Positions 33,520 through 43,058 are shown, numbered from the stretch's first letter. The stretch: DNA of 44,149 nucleotides from Bacteroidales bacterium (GCA_017530105.1 JAFXMW010000014.1:1-44149), one strand, 5' to 3'. Translations and numbers: made by a program. The notes: generated by a model from the sequence alone, not told the origin.

Positions 33520-34860
33520 ATGAATATAATCATCGCAGGGGACGGTGAGGTGGGTTTCTACCTTGCCAAATCGCTGACGGAGTTGAACCACAATATCACG
33601 GTGGTAGACCCCAATTCTGAGCTGTTGAAACGGCTGGAAAAGGAGACGGATTTGCTCACTATAGCGGGTTCGTCGACCTCGCCGCAGGTGTTGGCGGATG
33701 CCAATGTGGGCGATTGTGACCTTTTTCTTGCTGTGTTGCACGAGGAGAGCATCAATTTGATGAGCTGTGTGCTTGCCAAGAGGATGAAGGCCAAGCGTAC
33801 GGTGGCGCGAATAAGCAATGCCGAGTTGCTGGCTCCGAAGCACCGTGACATGTTCAAGGGGATTGGGGTGGACGAGTTGGTTTGCCCCGAGCGCATTGCC
33901 GCCAAGGAGATTACCAATTTGTTGAACAATTCGGTGGCTACTGAATTTTTCGATTTCTCGGGTGGATTGTTGACGATGTATCTCATTAGGCTTGAGGCAG
34001 ACTCGCCGGTGACGGGGAAGAGTGTGCAGGAATTGGTGCAGACATACAACACGCTCCATGTCCGAGTGGTGGCCATACTGCGCAATGGCGAGACTTTAAT
34101 ACCCCATGCGGGCTTGGTGTTCCAGCAGGGCGATTTGGTCTATCTGATCAGTCGCCCCAACCAGTTGGAGGCAATCAAGCAGGTGTCGGGCAAGCAGGAT
34201 GTGGCGGTGAAGAGGGCCATGATTGTAGGTGCTGGCCGAATAGGCCGTTATGCCGCCATGACGCTTGAGGACCGCATTGACATCACCCTTTTCGAGGAGT
34301 CGCGTCCCCGTTGTGAGGAAGCAGCCGCTTTGCTGAACAAGACTTTGGTCATCAACGGCGACGCCACCGACATTTCGCTGTTGAAGGATGAAGGGTTGCA
34401 GGCCACGGATGCTTTCATCGCTGTTACTGACTCGTCGGAGACAAATATCCTAACCTGTCTTCATGCCAAGAAACTTGGGGTGAGACGTACCATCGCCTTG
34501 GTGGAGAACACGGGTTTCATCAGTTTGTCGCAGGACATTGGCATCGATACCATCATCAACAAGAAACTGATAACGGCCAGTTATATTTCACGTTTTATTG
34601 TGCGTGGAGATGCTGTGAGCAGCAAGTGGCTGAGCGGCACTAATGCCGAATTGATGGAGTTTAATGTGGGCAAGTGGTCGCCTGCCACCCGTCAAATGAT
34701 TCGCGACTTGTCGTTGCCCAAGGGGGCTACGATTGGCGGAATAATACGTGGCAACGAGACTATCCTTCCCACTCGCGACACACAAATAAAAGCCAAGGAC
34801 AAGGTGGTGGTGTTTGCATTGCCCAAGGCTATGGAACAGGCTTCGAAATTGTTTGAGTAG
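33520..34860 (+). CDS. trkA: Trk potassium uptake regulatory protein TrkA
   Basis: About 446 residues from the ATG at 33520, fixed by the promoter element just upstream. It is made of two RCK halves: the first NAD-binding Rossmann motif is IIAGDGEVGFYLAKSL, the second MIVGAGRIGRYAAMTL. Each is followed by a TrkA_C domain (FFDFSGGLLTMYLIRLEADSPVTGKSV...; and LMEFNVGKWSPATRQM...). TrkA gates the TrkH channel in response to NAD(H) or nucleotides on the cytoplasmic side. It is followed by two trkH-type genes in the same direction (37-nt gap to the first). Confidence 0.95.
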   Translation: MNIIIAGDGEVGFYLAKSLTELNHNITVVDPNSELLKRLEKETDLLTIAGSSTSPQVLADANVGDCDLFLAVLHEESINLMSCVLAKRMKAKRTVARISNAELLAPKHRDMFKGIGVDELVCPERIAAKEITNLLNNSVATEFFDFSGGLLTMYLIRLEADSPVTGKSVQELVQTYNTLHVRVVAILRNGETLIPHAGLVFQQGDLVYLISRPNQLEAIKQVSGKQDVAVKRAMIVGAGRIGRYAAMTLEDRIDITLFEESRPRCEEAAALLNKTLVINGDATDISLLKDEGLQATDAFIAVTDSSETNILTCLHAKKLGVRRTIALVENTGFISLSQDIGIDTIINKKLITASYISRFIVRGDAVSSKWLSGTNAELMEFNVGKWSPATRQMIRDLSLPKGATIGGIIRGNETILPTRDTQIKAKDKVVVFALPKAMEQASKLFE

Positions 34861-34897
34861 GTTTGACGGGGATGTTCCCGCATATTGAGCCAGGCAG

Positions 34898-36418
34898 ATG
34901 AATCAGATTTCAATATTCAACTTCAGGTTGATGTCCCGTCTTACGGGAATGATGCTGGTGTATCTGTCGGCAGGCATGTTGTTGCCTTTGGCGGTGTCGA
35001 TTCACTGCGGTGACGGGATGCAGTTTGCCTTGCTTGTGTCGGGAATGTTGATTTTGATGCTGGGACTGTTTCTCCGCAATATTCTTGGCGGCAAGACTGA
35101 TTATGATTTAAAAGAGAATGAGAGCTATCTGATAACTTTGGCAGTATGGCTGGCAGTGCCGTTGTGCGGGGCTTTGCCTTATATTTTCACTGGGGTGTTG
35201 AACTCCTTTACCGATGCTTTGTTTGAGTCGTTTAGCGGTTTCACCACTACGGGTTCTTCTGTGGTGTCGCTTCCGGAGCAATTGCCTGAGTCGTTGTTGA
35301 CTTACCGTGCGTTGACCCAGTGGGTGGGAGGTCTTGGACTGATGTTGTTTGTGGTGGCCATATTGCGCAAGTTGACTCAGGGGGCGAGCCGTTTGTATGA
35401 GGCGGAGTTTTCGGGGACACAGCAACGCAAGCTGCATCCGAGACTGGCTCGGAGCGTTACCCGCATGTGGACCATCTATGTCGTGATTACCTTTGTGATG
35501 ATGGTGGTGATGATACTGAATGGCACTTCGGTGGTGGATGCGTTTTGCCTTTCTTGCAGCACGGTGTCGACGGGGGGCTTTGTAACCCATAGCAGCGGAT
35601 TGGCTATTTTGCCCGAAAGGACGTTGATTTGGGTAGTGGTGTTTATGTTCCTTAGTGGGGTGAATGTCGCTTTCCTTTATCGTATTTTCACCCTGAAATG
35701 GCATAAGCTGTGGCGTGATGAGGAGTTGCGCACATACGTGTTGCTCTTTGTTTTGGCGGTGGCGGTGTGTACAACGGCTTTCTGGACGGAAGGCAACGGT
35801 GTGGAGGAATCGCTACGGTACAGCCTTTTCCATATAGCATCCATCATGTCCACGTGTGGCTTTTATATGCCTAAGCCGCATCATTGGTCTTTCCTGGTGA
35901 GTGTATTGACATTTGTGCTTATTGTGGTAGGGGCTTCGTCGGGCAGCACCGGGGGTGGCGTGAAATTGCGCCGTATCATGATTATCCTGAAGTATATTGC
36001 CAATTATTTCTCCCGTATGGTGCACCCCAATGTGGTTTTCCGTGTCAAGGTGAACGGTGAGGTTGTGGAGAATGAATATATCAACAAGGTCTTTGCTTTT
36101 GTGTTTCTCTACATCATGTTCATAATCGGAGGGGCATTTGTGTTGACTTTGTGCGGTTGCTCTATTCCTGATGCTGTCTGCATGGCTGCAGCCAATATCA
36201 GTAATTTGGGTCCCTCGTCGCTGATCAATTCGGTGGGGGCGAACCTTGACTATTCTATGTTGCCCAATCTGGCCAAATGGACGCTCACGCTGCTCATGCT
36301 TGCCGGAAGACTGGAACTGTTTGCTTTGATAGCGGTGTTCTCTCCTGCCTATTGGACTGCAAACAGGAGGTTCAGAATAAGAAAAGTGAATAAAAAAACA
36401 GTTGTCAAAAATCGCTGA
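34898..36418 (+). CDS. trkH: Trk-type K+ transporter TrkH, first copy
   Basis: A 506-residue multi-spanning membrane protein with the four pore-loop repeats of TrkH/KtrB: GFTTTGSSVVSLP, TVSTGGFVTHSSG, MSTCGFYMP and NISNLGPSSL, each providing a glycine of the K+ selectivity filter. Between them lie the expected pairs of hydrophobic helices. It works with TrkA in low-affinity K+ uptake. A basic C-terminal tail (RRFRIRKVNKKTVVKNR) is visible. The next trkH begins inside this tail. Confidence 0.93.
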   Translation: MNQISIFNFRLMSRLTGMMLVYLSAGMLLPLAVSIHCGDGMQFALLVSGMLILMLGLFLRNILGGKTDYDLKENESYLITLAVWLAVPLCGALPYIFTGVLNSFTDALFESFSGFTTTGSSVVSLPEQLPESLLTYRALTQWVGGLGLMLFVVAILRKLTQGASRLYEAEFSGTQQRKLHPRLARSVTRMWTIYVVITFVMMVVMILNGTSVVDAFCLSCSTVSTGGFVTHSSGLAILPERTLIWVVVFMFLSGVNVAFLYRIFTLKWHKLWRDEELRTYVLLFVLAVAVCTTAFWTEGNGVEESLRYSLFHIASIMSTCGFYMPKPHHWSFLVSVLTFVLIVVGASSGSTGGGVKLRRIMIILKYIANYFSRMVHPNVVFRVKVNGEVVENEYINKVFAFVFLYIMFIIGGAFVLTLCGCSIPDAVCMAAANISNLGPSSLINSVGANLDYSMLPNLAKWTLTLLMLAGRLELFALIAVFSPAYWTANRRFRIRKVNKKTVVKNR

Positions 36419-37862
36419 TATAAAGTACATACTGAGGTTCTTGGGCATTGTGCTCATTGTGGAGGGACTGCTGATATTGAGTTGTCTCATTCCCGCTTTG
36501 CATTTTGCCGACGGCACTTGGAGGGAAATCACCCAGTCGGGGTTGTTTACTTTCTTTGTCGGATTGTTCCTGGTGGTCAGTTTCCATCAATACCGAAATA
36601 TGGGCAACCGCCGTATGGCATACCTTCTGGTGGTGTTGATGTGGGTGGTGCTGGCACTTTTTGGCACCTTGCCTTTCCTTGCCACGGGGACGCTTGTAAA
36701 TTTCTCTGACGCCCTTTTCGAGTCGATGTCCGGCATCACTTCCACGGGTGCCACGGTCTTTTATGCCGTAGAATGGCTGCCGGCATCCATCCTTCTGTGG
36801 CGCAGCATGACCCAGTGGTTTGGCGGTTTCGGTATCGTGTTGCTCGTTTTGGCCTTGGTCCCTTCGATGGGAATAAATAAGTACAGTCTTTACACTGCCG
36901 AAGCTTCGGGTGCCGACAGTGGTGGAAAACAGACCACCACCGTGGCTTCCACCGTCAGGCATACCCTTGGGGTTTACATTCTGTTGACCATTTTGTTTGT
37001 CTTTGTTTTGTATAAAAGTGGGATGCAGGTGTGGGATGCAGTCAATATCACCTTTACCAACATCTCGTCAGGAGGTTTCTCCATCTACAACAACAGCCTG
37101 CAGCGGCTCACTCACATCCAGCAATATATTGTGGCGGTAGCCATGCTGTTGAGTGGTGTGAACTTTGCCATGCTTTTCAATATCTTCACCCTTCGCTGGG
37201 AACTGTTGAAGGGGAAATTTGAACAGTTGAGATTCTACCTGGGACTCTATGTCGGTGCTTCAATTGTTGTGGTGCTGTCCTTGGTGTTCCGCATGGGATA
37301 TGGATGGAGCGATGCCGTGCGTTGTGGCTTTGTGCAGACTGTCAGTGTGCTCACCACCACAGGCTCCTTGGTGGGCGACACCTCGCAGTGGTGGATGCCG
37401 ATAACCTATCTTATGGTTATCCTTTCGCTGTGCGGAGGCATGGCCGGTTCCACCACGGGGGGATTGAAAGCCATGAGGGTGCTGATTCTGTTCCGCCATG
37501 TGGGGAAGACCTTGCGCGACCGTCTTCATCCCCATGCTGTCAATCCGGTGCGGCTGAACCACAAACCCGTCTCCCCGCACATTGTCACCAATGTCATGGT
37601 CATCTTCATGATATATGTCATGGTTGTCTTTGTGGGGATTATGCTACTGATGCTTTGCGGCATCAACGCCACCGAGTCTATAGGTGCTGTCATCGCCTGC
37701 ATCACAGGCTATGGCCCTGGGTTGGGCATCAGTGGCGGTTTCGGCTGCTATTCCCATTTCACCGTCAGTGCCAAGCTGATATGCTCTTTCTTGATGATTA
37801 TGGGCCGTCTGGAGTGTCTCCCTGTTCTCATCCTTTTCACTAGGGCTTACTGGAAGAGGTGA
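36402..37862 (+). CDS. trkH: Trk-type K+ transporter TrkH, second copy
   Basis: A 486-residue paralogue of the preceding gene, with pore loops SGITSTGATVFY, FTNISSGGFSIYN, VLTTTGSLVGD and ACITGYGPGLGISGG. The start is a TTG at 36402, overlapping the end of the first trkH by 17 nt; no ATG is available before residue ~67, so translational coupling with a weak start is likely. The pore glycines are all kept, but the second half differs enough that the two proteins may form heteromers or differ in affinity. It ends the K+ uptake operon. Confidence 0.92.
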   Translation: MSKIADIKYILRFLGIVLIVEGLLILSCLIPALHFADGTWREITQSGLFTFFVGLFLVVSFHQYRNMGNRRMAYLLVVLMWVVLALFGTLPFLATGTLVNFSDALFESMSGITSTGATVFYAVEWLPASILLWRSMTQWFGGFGIVLLVLALVPSMGINKYSLYTAEASGADSGGKQTTTVASTVRHTLGVYILLTILFVFVLYKSGMQVWDAVNITFTNISSGGFSIYNNSLQRLTHIQQYIVAVAMLLSGVNFAMLFNIFTLRWELLKGKFEQLRFYLGLYVGASIVVVLSLVFRMGYGWSDAVRCGFVQTVSVLTTTGSLVGDTSQWWMPITYLMVILSLCGGMAGSTTGGLKAMRVLILFRHVGKTLRDRLHPHAVNPVRLNHKPVSPHIVTNVMVIFMIYVMVVFVGIMLLMLCGINATESIGAVIACITGYGPGLGISGGFGCYSHFTVSAKLICSFLMIMGRLECLPVLILFTRAYWKR

Positions 37863-37997
37863 CAACATGTGTAAACGTAGTCACGCCACAACGTGCAACA
37901 CCCCTTTTCTTGAGTCAAATGGACAGGCAAAGCCCAATCAACACTCCTTCGTGAAAAAAAATACGTTTTCTTTTCCTGATTATAGGGAAAAAAGTAG

Positions 37998-38005
37998 TAC
38001 CTTTG
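37998..38005 (+). promoter_or_regulatory. -7 element of the ftsE transcription unit
   Basis: TACCTTTG fits TAnnTTTG, 20 nt before the ftsE ATG. Confidence 0.5.
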
Positions 38006-38025
38006 CAATTTGAAATATTGACTCT

Positions 38026-38703
38026 ATGGAAGCATCCATCATATCGCTAAAAGAGGTGACTATCAGTCATGAAGACGGTCCCCTGCTCACCCATGTAAAC
38101 CTCTCTGTCTGCCCTGGAGAGTTCGTTTATCTCATTGGCAAGAGCGGTGCAGGCAAGACTTCGTTGCTGCGCACCCTCTATGCCGACCACGAAATAGAGA
38201 GTGGCGAAGAGGCTCAGGTGTGTGGGTTTAACTTGATGCACCTCAAACGGCGCCACATCCCCATGCTGCGCCGCAAGGTGGGTATCGTCTTCCAGAATTT
38301 CCGTCTTCTCAAAGACCGCAATGTGTACGACAATCTGTCGTTTGTCCTCCATGCCACGGGATGGAAACGCTCGGAAATCAACACCCAGATAATGAATACC
38401 CTCAAAGCCGTCGGCATTGAGGACAAGGCGCAGGCCTCCATCTATCATCTCTCCGAGGGTGAGCAACAGCGTGTGGGCATTGCCCGTGCCTTAATCAATA
38501 ACCCCAGTCTCATCCTTGCCGATGAGCCTACCGGCAACCTCGACCCCGCCACCTCCTCCGACATCATGCAACTCTTGGTAAACATCAACCAGCAGACAGG
38601 CACCACCATGCTCATCTCCTCCCACGATTTCATGATGATTGACAAGTATCAATCGCGTATGCTGGTTTGTGAAAACGGCACTCTTTTGGATCCACAACAA
38701 TAA
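38026..38703 (+). CDS. ftsE: Cell-division ABC transporter ATP-binding protein FtsE
   Basis: A 225-residue ABC ATPase: Walker A IGKSGAGKTS (residues 37-46), Q-loop VFQNFRLLKDRNVYDNL, signature LSEGEQQRVGIARAL, Walker B LILADEPTGNLDP and H-loop ISSHD. The phrase FQNFRLLKDRNVYDN is characteristic of FtsE. It partners with FtsX at the septum to activate peptidoglycan hydrolases; ftsX is not next to it here. LolD/MacB-type ATPases are the closest alternatives. The following gene encodes an OmpA-family protein. Confidence 0.85.
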   Translation: MEASIISLKEVTISHEDGPLLTHVNLSVCPGEFVYLIGKSGAGKTSLLRTLYADHEIESGEEAQVCGFNLMHLKRRHIPMLRRKVGIVFQNFRLLKDRNVYDNLSFVLHATGWKRSEINTQIMNTLKAVGIEDKAQASIYHLSEGEQQRVGIARALINNPSLILADEPTGNLDPATSSDIMQLLVNINQQTGTTMLISSHDFMMIDKYQSRMLVCENGTLLDPQQ

Positions 38704-38741
38704 AAATATTATTTTAGCGTTATACCCGAAAACACATTCAG

Positions 38742-39815
38742 ATGAAGAAGCATTTTCCCATAATCCTATTGGCCGCGCTGATGCTTATTCCGGCGGGCAA
38801 TGTTCAGGCTCAGTATCGTAAGAAAAGACCCACCACCGATATTGCCAAGGATGGCGAAAACAAACGCCAGTGGCTGGGCAGCAAAGCCGATACCAGTTGG
38901 CATCCCACTGTGGGTGGCCTCTACGAACAGGTAACCCTTCCCGATGTTGGAAAGAAAGGCAAGAAAACCGAACCCATCATCGACCAGTCCGGCAAGCACA
39001 AGGTGCGCCAGGCTGCTTACGACACTGTGTGGAAGTTCACCGCTTTCGATGCCAAGACGTTCTATTTTATCGATTTCGACTATAACAAGTTCCGTACCCT
39101 TAAATGGAAACGCGACAAGGATCGCGACTGGGGCAATTTCGACCCCGTTATGGACTATATCTCCACCGCCGGCCGTATCCCCATGCATCTGTGCGCCATC
39201 TTTGCTGTCAACCCTACCGTCACCGACCCCGAACTCCGCGACGAACTGGTGGCCAAGGCCCAGATGGAGGCTGTCATCTCCCTCGACTATTTCCGCGACA
39301 TAGTCATTGAGAAGGAAATGAAGAACAAAATCAGCTATAAGGTGGCTGAGGTTGACTGGCGTTATTGGAAGGACGAGGCTTACTATAACGAGGAGCAACC
39401 CACCGAGGAGCTTATCCGTGTGGGTTTGATTTGCGATTTCAGCTCTAAGAAAATCGACCTTCTCCCCAGTGCCGCCAAGGGTGCCAAGTCTTTCCCCGAA
39501 ATCAAGTTCTTCCCCAACGATGCCACCATCCAGGAGTCTTACGTCCCCGAGTTGGATGAAATTGCCTCTTTCATGAAAGAAGAGAAAGCCCTGGAAGTCC
39601 TTCTCACCGGCTATTGCGACAATGTGGGTACCGAGACCTACAACACCGGACTCTCCCGTCAGCGTGCCGTGGAGGTGAAGAAAGCCCTCATGCAGCGTGG
39701 CATCGAAGAGCACCGTATCGAGGTTCTCTACAAAGGCGAGGAAGACCCTGTGGGGGACAACAACACCTACAGCGGACGTCTGGCCAACAACCGCGTCACC
39801 GTGGTCATTCAGTAA
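38742..39815 (+). CDS. OmpA-family outer-membrane/periplasmic protein
   Basis: A 357-residue protein with a signal peptide (MKKHFPIILLAALMLIPAGNVQA). Residues ~40-240 form an N-terminal region I do not recognise, containing YFIDFDYNKFRTLKW and ISLDYFRDIVIEKEMK. Residues ~250-357 are an OmpA C-terminal domain (IKFFPNDATIQESYVPELDE ... VLLTGYCDNVGTETYN ... NNRVTVVI) that binds peptidoglycan. It could link the outer membrane to the wall. The gene follows ftsE by 38 nt and likely shares its transcript. Confidence 0.8.
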   Translation: MKKHFPIILLAALMLIPAGNVQAQYRKKRPTTDIAKDGENKRQWLGSKADTSWHPTVGGLYEQVTLPDVGKKGKKTEPIIDQSGKHKVRQAAYDTVWKFTAFDAKTFYFIDFDYNKFRTLKWKRDKDRDWGNFDPVMDYISTAGRIPMHLCAIFAVNPTVTDPELRDELVAKAQMEAVISLDYFRDIVIEKEMKNKISYKVAEVDWRYWKDEAYYNEEQPTEELIRVGLICDFSSKKIDLLPSAAKGAKSFPEIKFFPNDATIQESYVPELDEIASFMKEEKALEVLLTGYCDNVGTETYNTGLSRQRAVEVKKALMQRGIEEHRIEVLYKGEEDPVGDNNTYSGRLANNRVTVVIQ

Positions 39816-39832
39816 TTGAAAGGGGCTAAGGG

Positions 39833-40816
39833 TTGGCAGTTCGCTGCTTCCACCTCCATCCCTCTATCCAATCCATCAGCATAATCACAAACAAGGAGAA
39901 ATACAAAGAATTATGTCAAACAGAGGAGTCGTCGATTCCTCTGTTTCTGCAATATTGGTGGATGGATGCCGTCTGCTGCGGCAAACAATGGGATGTGGCG
40001 TTGGCTTATGGTAGCGATGGCTCCGTGTCGGCGGCTATGCCCTACCTCATCGGCTCTAAAATGGGTATGCCTTATGTCCTCCAACCCCAGTTGACACAGT
40101 ATAACGGACCTTGGTATCGTCCCGGCTGCGACATCCCCATGGCCGCCCGCCAGTTGGCCGACCATTTCCGGCGTCTCCACCTGCTTTTCTTTCAGCAGAA
40201 CTTCGGACCTTCAGTCCTCACCCTGCAGGGGTGGGAAAACTACACTACTTCTTCCCGCATCACCTACCGCATCGAGGACATCTCCGACCCGCAGCGGGTT
40301 TTCGATGGTTTCGACAAACAGCGTCGCCAACGCCCCATCCGCCGTGCGGCAAAGGTGCTCTCTCCCGTCGAAGACCTCTCTCCCGAGGCTTTTGCCCGTT
40401 TCCATGCTCAATATTGGGCGTCGCGGGGGCAGCGTGACCAGCTCTCGCTCGACTTTATCCAACGCATTGTTCAGGTCTCTCTTTCCCGTCAGCAGGGCAT
40501 CCTCTTGGGACTCCGCGACGACAACGGTCTTCTCCATGCCGCCCGTTTTGTGGCTTTCGACAGCCGTTGCGCCTACTCCCTCCTGTCGGCTCTAAACCCC
40601 CAAGGCCATGCCAACGGGGCTTCGCCGTTGCTCTTCTGGCACATCATCCAGCGGCTCTCCCCCCTCACTCAGGCTTTCGATTTCGAGGGCAGCATGGATC
40701 CCGGCATAGCTTTCTCCTACAAACTCTATGGTGCTGTCCCTGTATCCTATCATCGCGTTACGCGTTACCGTAACCCTCTCGTCCGTTGCCTGCTCAAGTC
40801 CAAAGTGGATGAATAA
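39833..40816 (+). CDS. FemAB/GNAT-like acyltransferase
   Basis: About 327 residues from a TTG at 39833. The core NKEKYKELCQTE...IPLFLQYWWMDAVC is the usual start of a group of Bacteroidota GNAT/FemAB-like proteins, so the true start could be slightly downstream, but no ATG is available before residue 44. A second half resembles the C-terminal GNAT domain (LGLRDDNGLLHAARFVAFD, SLLSALNPQGHANGASPLLFW, DFEGSMDPGIAFSYKLYGA). The function is unknown; relatives transfer amino acids or acyl groups onto cell-wall or surface precursors. It lies between the OmpA-like gene and rlmH. Confidence 0.65.
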   Translation: MAVRCFHLHPSIQSISIITNKEKYKELCQTEESSIPLFLQYWWMDAVCCGKQWDVALAYGSDGSVSAAMPYLIGSKMGMPYVLQPQLTQYNGPWYRPGCDIPMAARQLADHFRRLHLLFFQQNFGPSVLTLQGWENYTTSSRITYRIEDISDPQRVFDGFDKQRRQRPIRRAAKVLSPVEDLSPEAFARFHAQYWASRGQRDQLSLDFIQRIVQVSLSRQQGILLGLRDDNGLLHAARFVAFDSRCAYSLLSALNPQGHANGASPLLFWHIIQRLSPLTQAFDFEGSMDPGIAFSYKLYGAVPVSYHRVTRYRNPLVRCLLKSKVDE

Positions 40817-40852
40817 TAGTACTCGATAACACCCTAATTCAATAGCATCCCC

Positions 40853-41329
40853 ATGAACATTAAACTCCTTGTTGTCTCCAAGACCGACACCCCCTATCTC
40901 CAAGAGGGCATTGACCTGTATGTCAAGCGGCTCCGCCACTATGTCAATTTCGAGATTGATGTCATCCCCGCCCTCAAAGACCAGAAGAATGCGTCGCCCG
41001 AAGAAATCAAGGAACGCGAGGCGCTGCTCCTGCTCAAACGCCTCGAAGGGGCCGACCGCATTGTGTTACTCGACGAGCATGGCAAGGAGCATACCTCCAT
41101 GGGCTTCTCCCAATATTTGCAGAAACAGATGAATTCAGGTGTCCGCAACCTGGTGTTTGTCATTGGCGGTGCTTTCGGCTTTGCCCCGTCGGTTTATCAG
41201 GTTGCCCACGACAAGGTGTCGCTCTCGCAGATGACTTTCAACCACCAAATGGTGCGACTCTTCTTTGTCGAACAGCTCTATCGTGCCTTTACCATTCTCC
41301 GCCACGAACCCTACCACAACGAAGGCTGA
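40853..41329 (+). CDS. rlmH: 23S rRNA (pseudouridine-1915-N3) methyltransferase RlmH
   Basis: A 158-residue SPOUT methyltransferase of standard length. The motif order fits RlmH: NIKLLVVSKTDTPYLQEGI at the start, VLLDEHGKEHTSMGFS, the trefoil-knot SAM site LVFVIGGAFGF, and SLSQMTFNHQMVRLFFVEQLYRAF...PYH near the end. It methylates pseudouridine 1915 in helix 69 of 23S rRNA in the assembled ribosome. The gene is followed, 28 nt later, by the convergent MBL-fold gene. Confidence 0.95.
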   Translation: MNIKLLVVSKTDTPYLQEGIDLYVKRLRHYVNFEIDVIPALKDQKNASPEEIKEREALLLLKRLEGADRIVLLDEHGKEHTSMGFSQYLQKQMNSGVRNLVFVIGGAFGFAPSVYQVAHDKVSLSQMTFNHQMVRLFFVEQLYRAFTILRHEPYHNEG

Positions 41330-41357
41330 AGCCCTCTCCAAACCTTTTTGCCGCCTC

Positions 41358-42005
41358 TCAAAGCCCCCAGCTGTAGTGCATCGGGTGCAGGTGCCCCACG
41401 CGTATGGCTTTCATCAACTGCAAGGGGCCTCGCAGCATCTCTTGCCCCAGGCGTGGGTCTACGGGGAACATGGCGTGGTCTATCTCGGGGTAGTCCTGCT
41501 TTATCTCTCGCAGTATGGAGAGGAACAGCTTCTCCATCTGGTCAGGGGTTACCTTCACACGGTCGCTGTCCTCGGCGTCGGCACTGGGGTGGAAATACCA
41601 GTTGTTGCAGTCTCCTGCATGGAACAGAGTGGTGCCGTCCCTCAACCGGGCCACGGTACACACTCCTACATCGGTCGACCGATAGGCTTTTAGGCGGAAA
41701 TAGGGGGTCTCCACCTCTTCGCCGAAACGCAGCACGGCCAAAGGCAGCGTCTTGTCGATACGGCGACGGCGCACCGTGTCGTACGAGGGGAGCAGATGCC
41801 AGTGGGGATTGTTTGAACACCATTCGGCAAGTGATGGGTTGTAGTGGTCCTCGTGGAAATGCGAAACGACGAAATACACCTCCTTGTCGGCGGCATCCAG
41901 CAACCCCTGCAACCGTCTGTCGGGGTCTCGCCAATAGTCATATACTATCAGGCAGTCCTCCTCCTCGGCTGCAAAACAGCTGTGGTAGATATAATGCAAC
42001 TCCAT
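41358..42005 (-). CDS. MBL-fold metallo-hydrolase
   Basis: A 215-residue metallo-beta-lactamase-fold protein with the metal motif VVSHFHEDHYNP (His49, His51, Asp53, His54), a second metal region LFHAGDCNNWYF and a final GHLHPMHY. It begins like the small-hydrolase group MELHYIYHSCF. Relatives hydrolyse varied phosphoesters, thioesters or lactones; the substrate is unknown. The minus-strand gene 42021-42422 lies 15 nt upstream and is likely its operon partner. Confidence 0.82.
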   Translation of the reverse strand: MELHYIYHSCFAAEEEDCLIVYDYWRDPDRRLQGLLDAADKEVYFVVSHFHEDHYNPSLAEWCSNNPHWHLLPSYDTVRRRRIDKTLPLAVLRFGEEVETPYFRLKAYRSTDVGVCTVARLRDGTTLFHAGDCNNWYFHPSADAEDSDRVKVTPDQMEKLFLSILREIKQDYPEIDHAMFPVDPRLGQEMLRGPLQLMKAIRVGHLHPMHYSWGL

Positions 42006-42020
42006 ACGGCTACCGTTGCA

Positions 42021-42422
42021 TCAGGGTTTGGGGATAAAATCAATCTTGATGGAGCTCTCGTCAAAATGAATATCCTTGAGGATAATGCGGTCAAATATCG
42101 GAGCCAGTTGCTGGCTCTTGCCCAACGCCAGCATCAGTCGGTTGCCGTCCAGGATGTCCAGCAGTTCGGCTCCCGGCTGTTTCTTTACTTGCCCCAAGGC
42201 AGTGCGCACCATGAACTCGATGCCTGCCCCGCCACCATAGGAGAGGAAGATGTCGCTGCCCTCTATACGGTCGACATTGATGTCAAGCCCTACGTCCCCC
42301 ATCAGGGGCACTTTGTAGGAGATTCGGAGCGTGTGGGGACCGCCATAGGTCATGGGAAGCTCTTTCCCGGTTTTGTCTTCGATGAGTTTCCCGACTTCGG
42401 AATAGGATAAGTTGAACTGCAT
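42021..42422 (-). CDS. Conserved hypothetical protein (133 residues)
   Basis: A soluble small protein with no signal peptide or transmembrane segment. It begins MQFNLSYSEVGKLIEDKTGK, has a regular pattern of polar and beta-forming residues (LRISYKVPLMGDVGLDINVDR; IFLSYGGGAGIEFM), and ends RIILKDIHFDESSIKIDFIP. The alternation suggests a beta-sandwich or lipid-binding-like fold, but this is only inference. It is the upstream gene of a two-gene operon with the MBL-fold hydrolase. Confidence 0.55.
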   Translation of the reverse strand: MQFNLSYSEVGKLIEDKTGKELPMTYGGPHTLRISYKVPLMGDVGLDINVDRIEGSDIFLSYGGGAGIEFMVRTALGQVKKQPGAELLDILDGNRLMLALGKSQQLAPIFDRIILKDIHFDESSIKIDFIPKP

Positions 42423-42466
42423 ATCAATTGTTTTTGGCTCTATTTAAAATAGGACTGTTTTTCCAC

Positions 42467-42559
42467 AGCCTCGAAGAGGCTCAATCTCAATAACACCGTA
42501 CAAGCGTAGTGCAGTGCGGTGACAGAATATACTCACTTACAGCGTCCCGAAGGGACGCG
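42467..42559 (-). repeat. Dispersed intergenic repeat, copy B (inverted relative to copy A)
   Basis: The reverse complement contains CGGGACGC, ACCGCACTGC, CTTGTACGGTGTTATTGA and CCTCTTCGAGG, in the same order as at 20641-20730. It carries two hairpins, AGCCTC-GAA-GAGGCT (42467-42481) and GCGTCCC-GAA-GGGACGC (42542-42558). The rest of the 300-nt gap to the next gene holds only a promoter. Confidence 0.65.
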
Positions 42560-42662
42560 ACAATGAAACGGTTTTGCAAAAATCAGTCATATATAGAAAT
42601 AGAGCATTGTTACTTTTTTCGAGTTTTTTCAACCAAATAACGGCTATTTGAAAAAAAAATTG

Positions 42663-42670
42663 TATTTTTG
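42663..42670 (+). promoter_or_regulatory. -7 element of the DRTGG-PHP operon
   Basis: TATTTTTG fits TAnnTTTG, 52 nt before the start of the DRTGG gene. No clear -33 element at 19-20 nt. Confidence 0.45.
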
Positions 42671-42722
42671 CATTATATTTGACTGCTTATTGAAGAGTAA
42701 ATAAAACCCAAATTATATCGTC

Positions 42723-43058
42723 ATGAAAGTAAAAGAACTTGTTGAAAAACTGAATTTGAAGGTTCTGTCGGGTGCCGACGGACTGGACCGCGAAATAGAA
42801 GGATGCTATGTCTCCGACCTGCTCAGCGATGTCATGGGCAACGCCGAAATGGGCAATGTGTGGGTAACCCTCCAGGTCCACAAGAACGTCATGGCCATTG
42901 CCTCCCTCAAAGAGCTTGCATGTGTCATCCTCGTCAAAGGGCAGACCGCTTCCGACGACACCCTTGAGCAAAGCAACGAGGAGGGCATCCCCTTCCTCAG
43001 CACCAACATGGAAACTTTCGAAACCGCCGGTAAGATATACGAATTGCTGAAACAGTAA
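42723..43058 (+). CDS. DRTGG-domain protein, second copy
   Basis: A 111-residue paralogue of the protein at 3441-3782. Both share the VEKLN start, an SDL(M/L)SDV core and a hydrophobic VI(L/F)VK/VR strand, then a C-terminal helix. Here the core reads CYVSDLLSDVMGNAEMGN and ASLKELACVILVKGQT. Stand-alone DRTGG proteins occur near [FeFe] hydrogenase genes; their role is unknown. It precedes the PHP gene by a few nt and probably forms a two-gene operon. Its promoter is independent of the hydrogenase region 30 kb upstream. Confidence 0.75.
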   Translation: MKVKELVEKLNLKVLSGADGLDREIEGCYVSDLLSDVMGNAEMGNVWVTLQVHKNVMAIASLKELACVILVKGQTASDDTLEQSNEEGIPFLSTNMETFETAGKIYELLKQ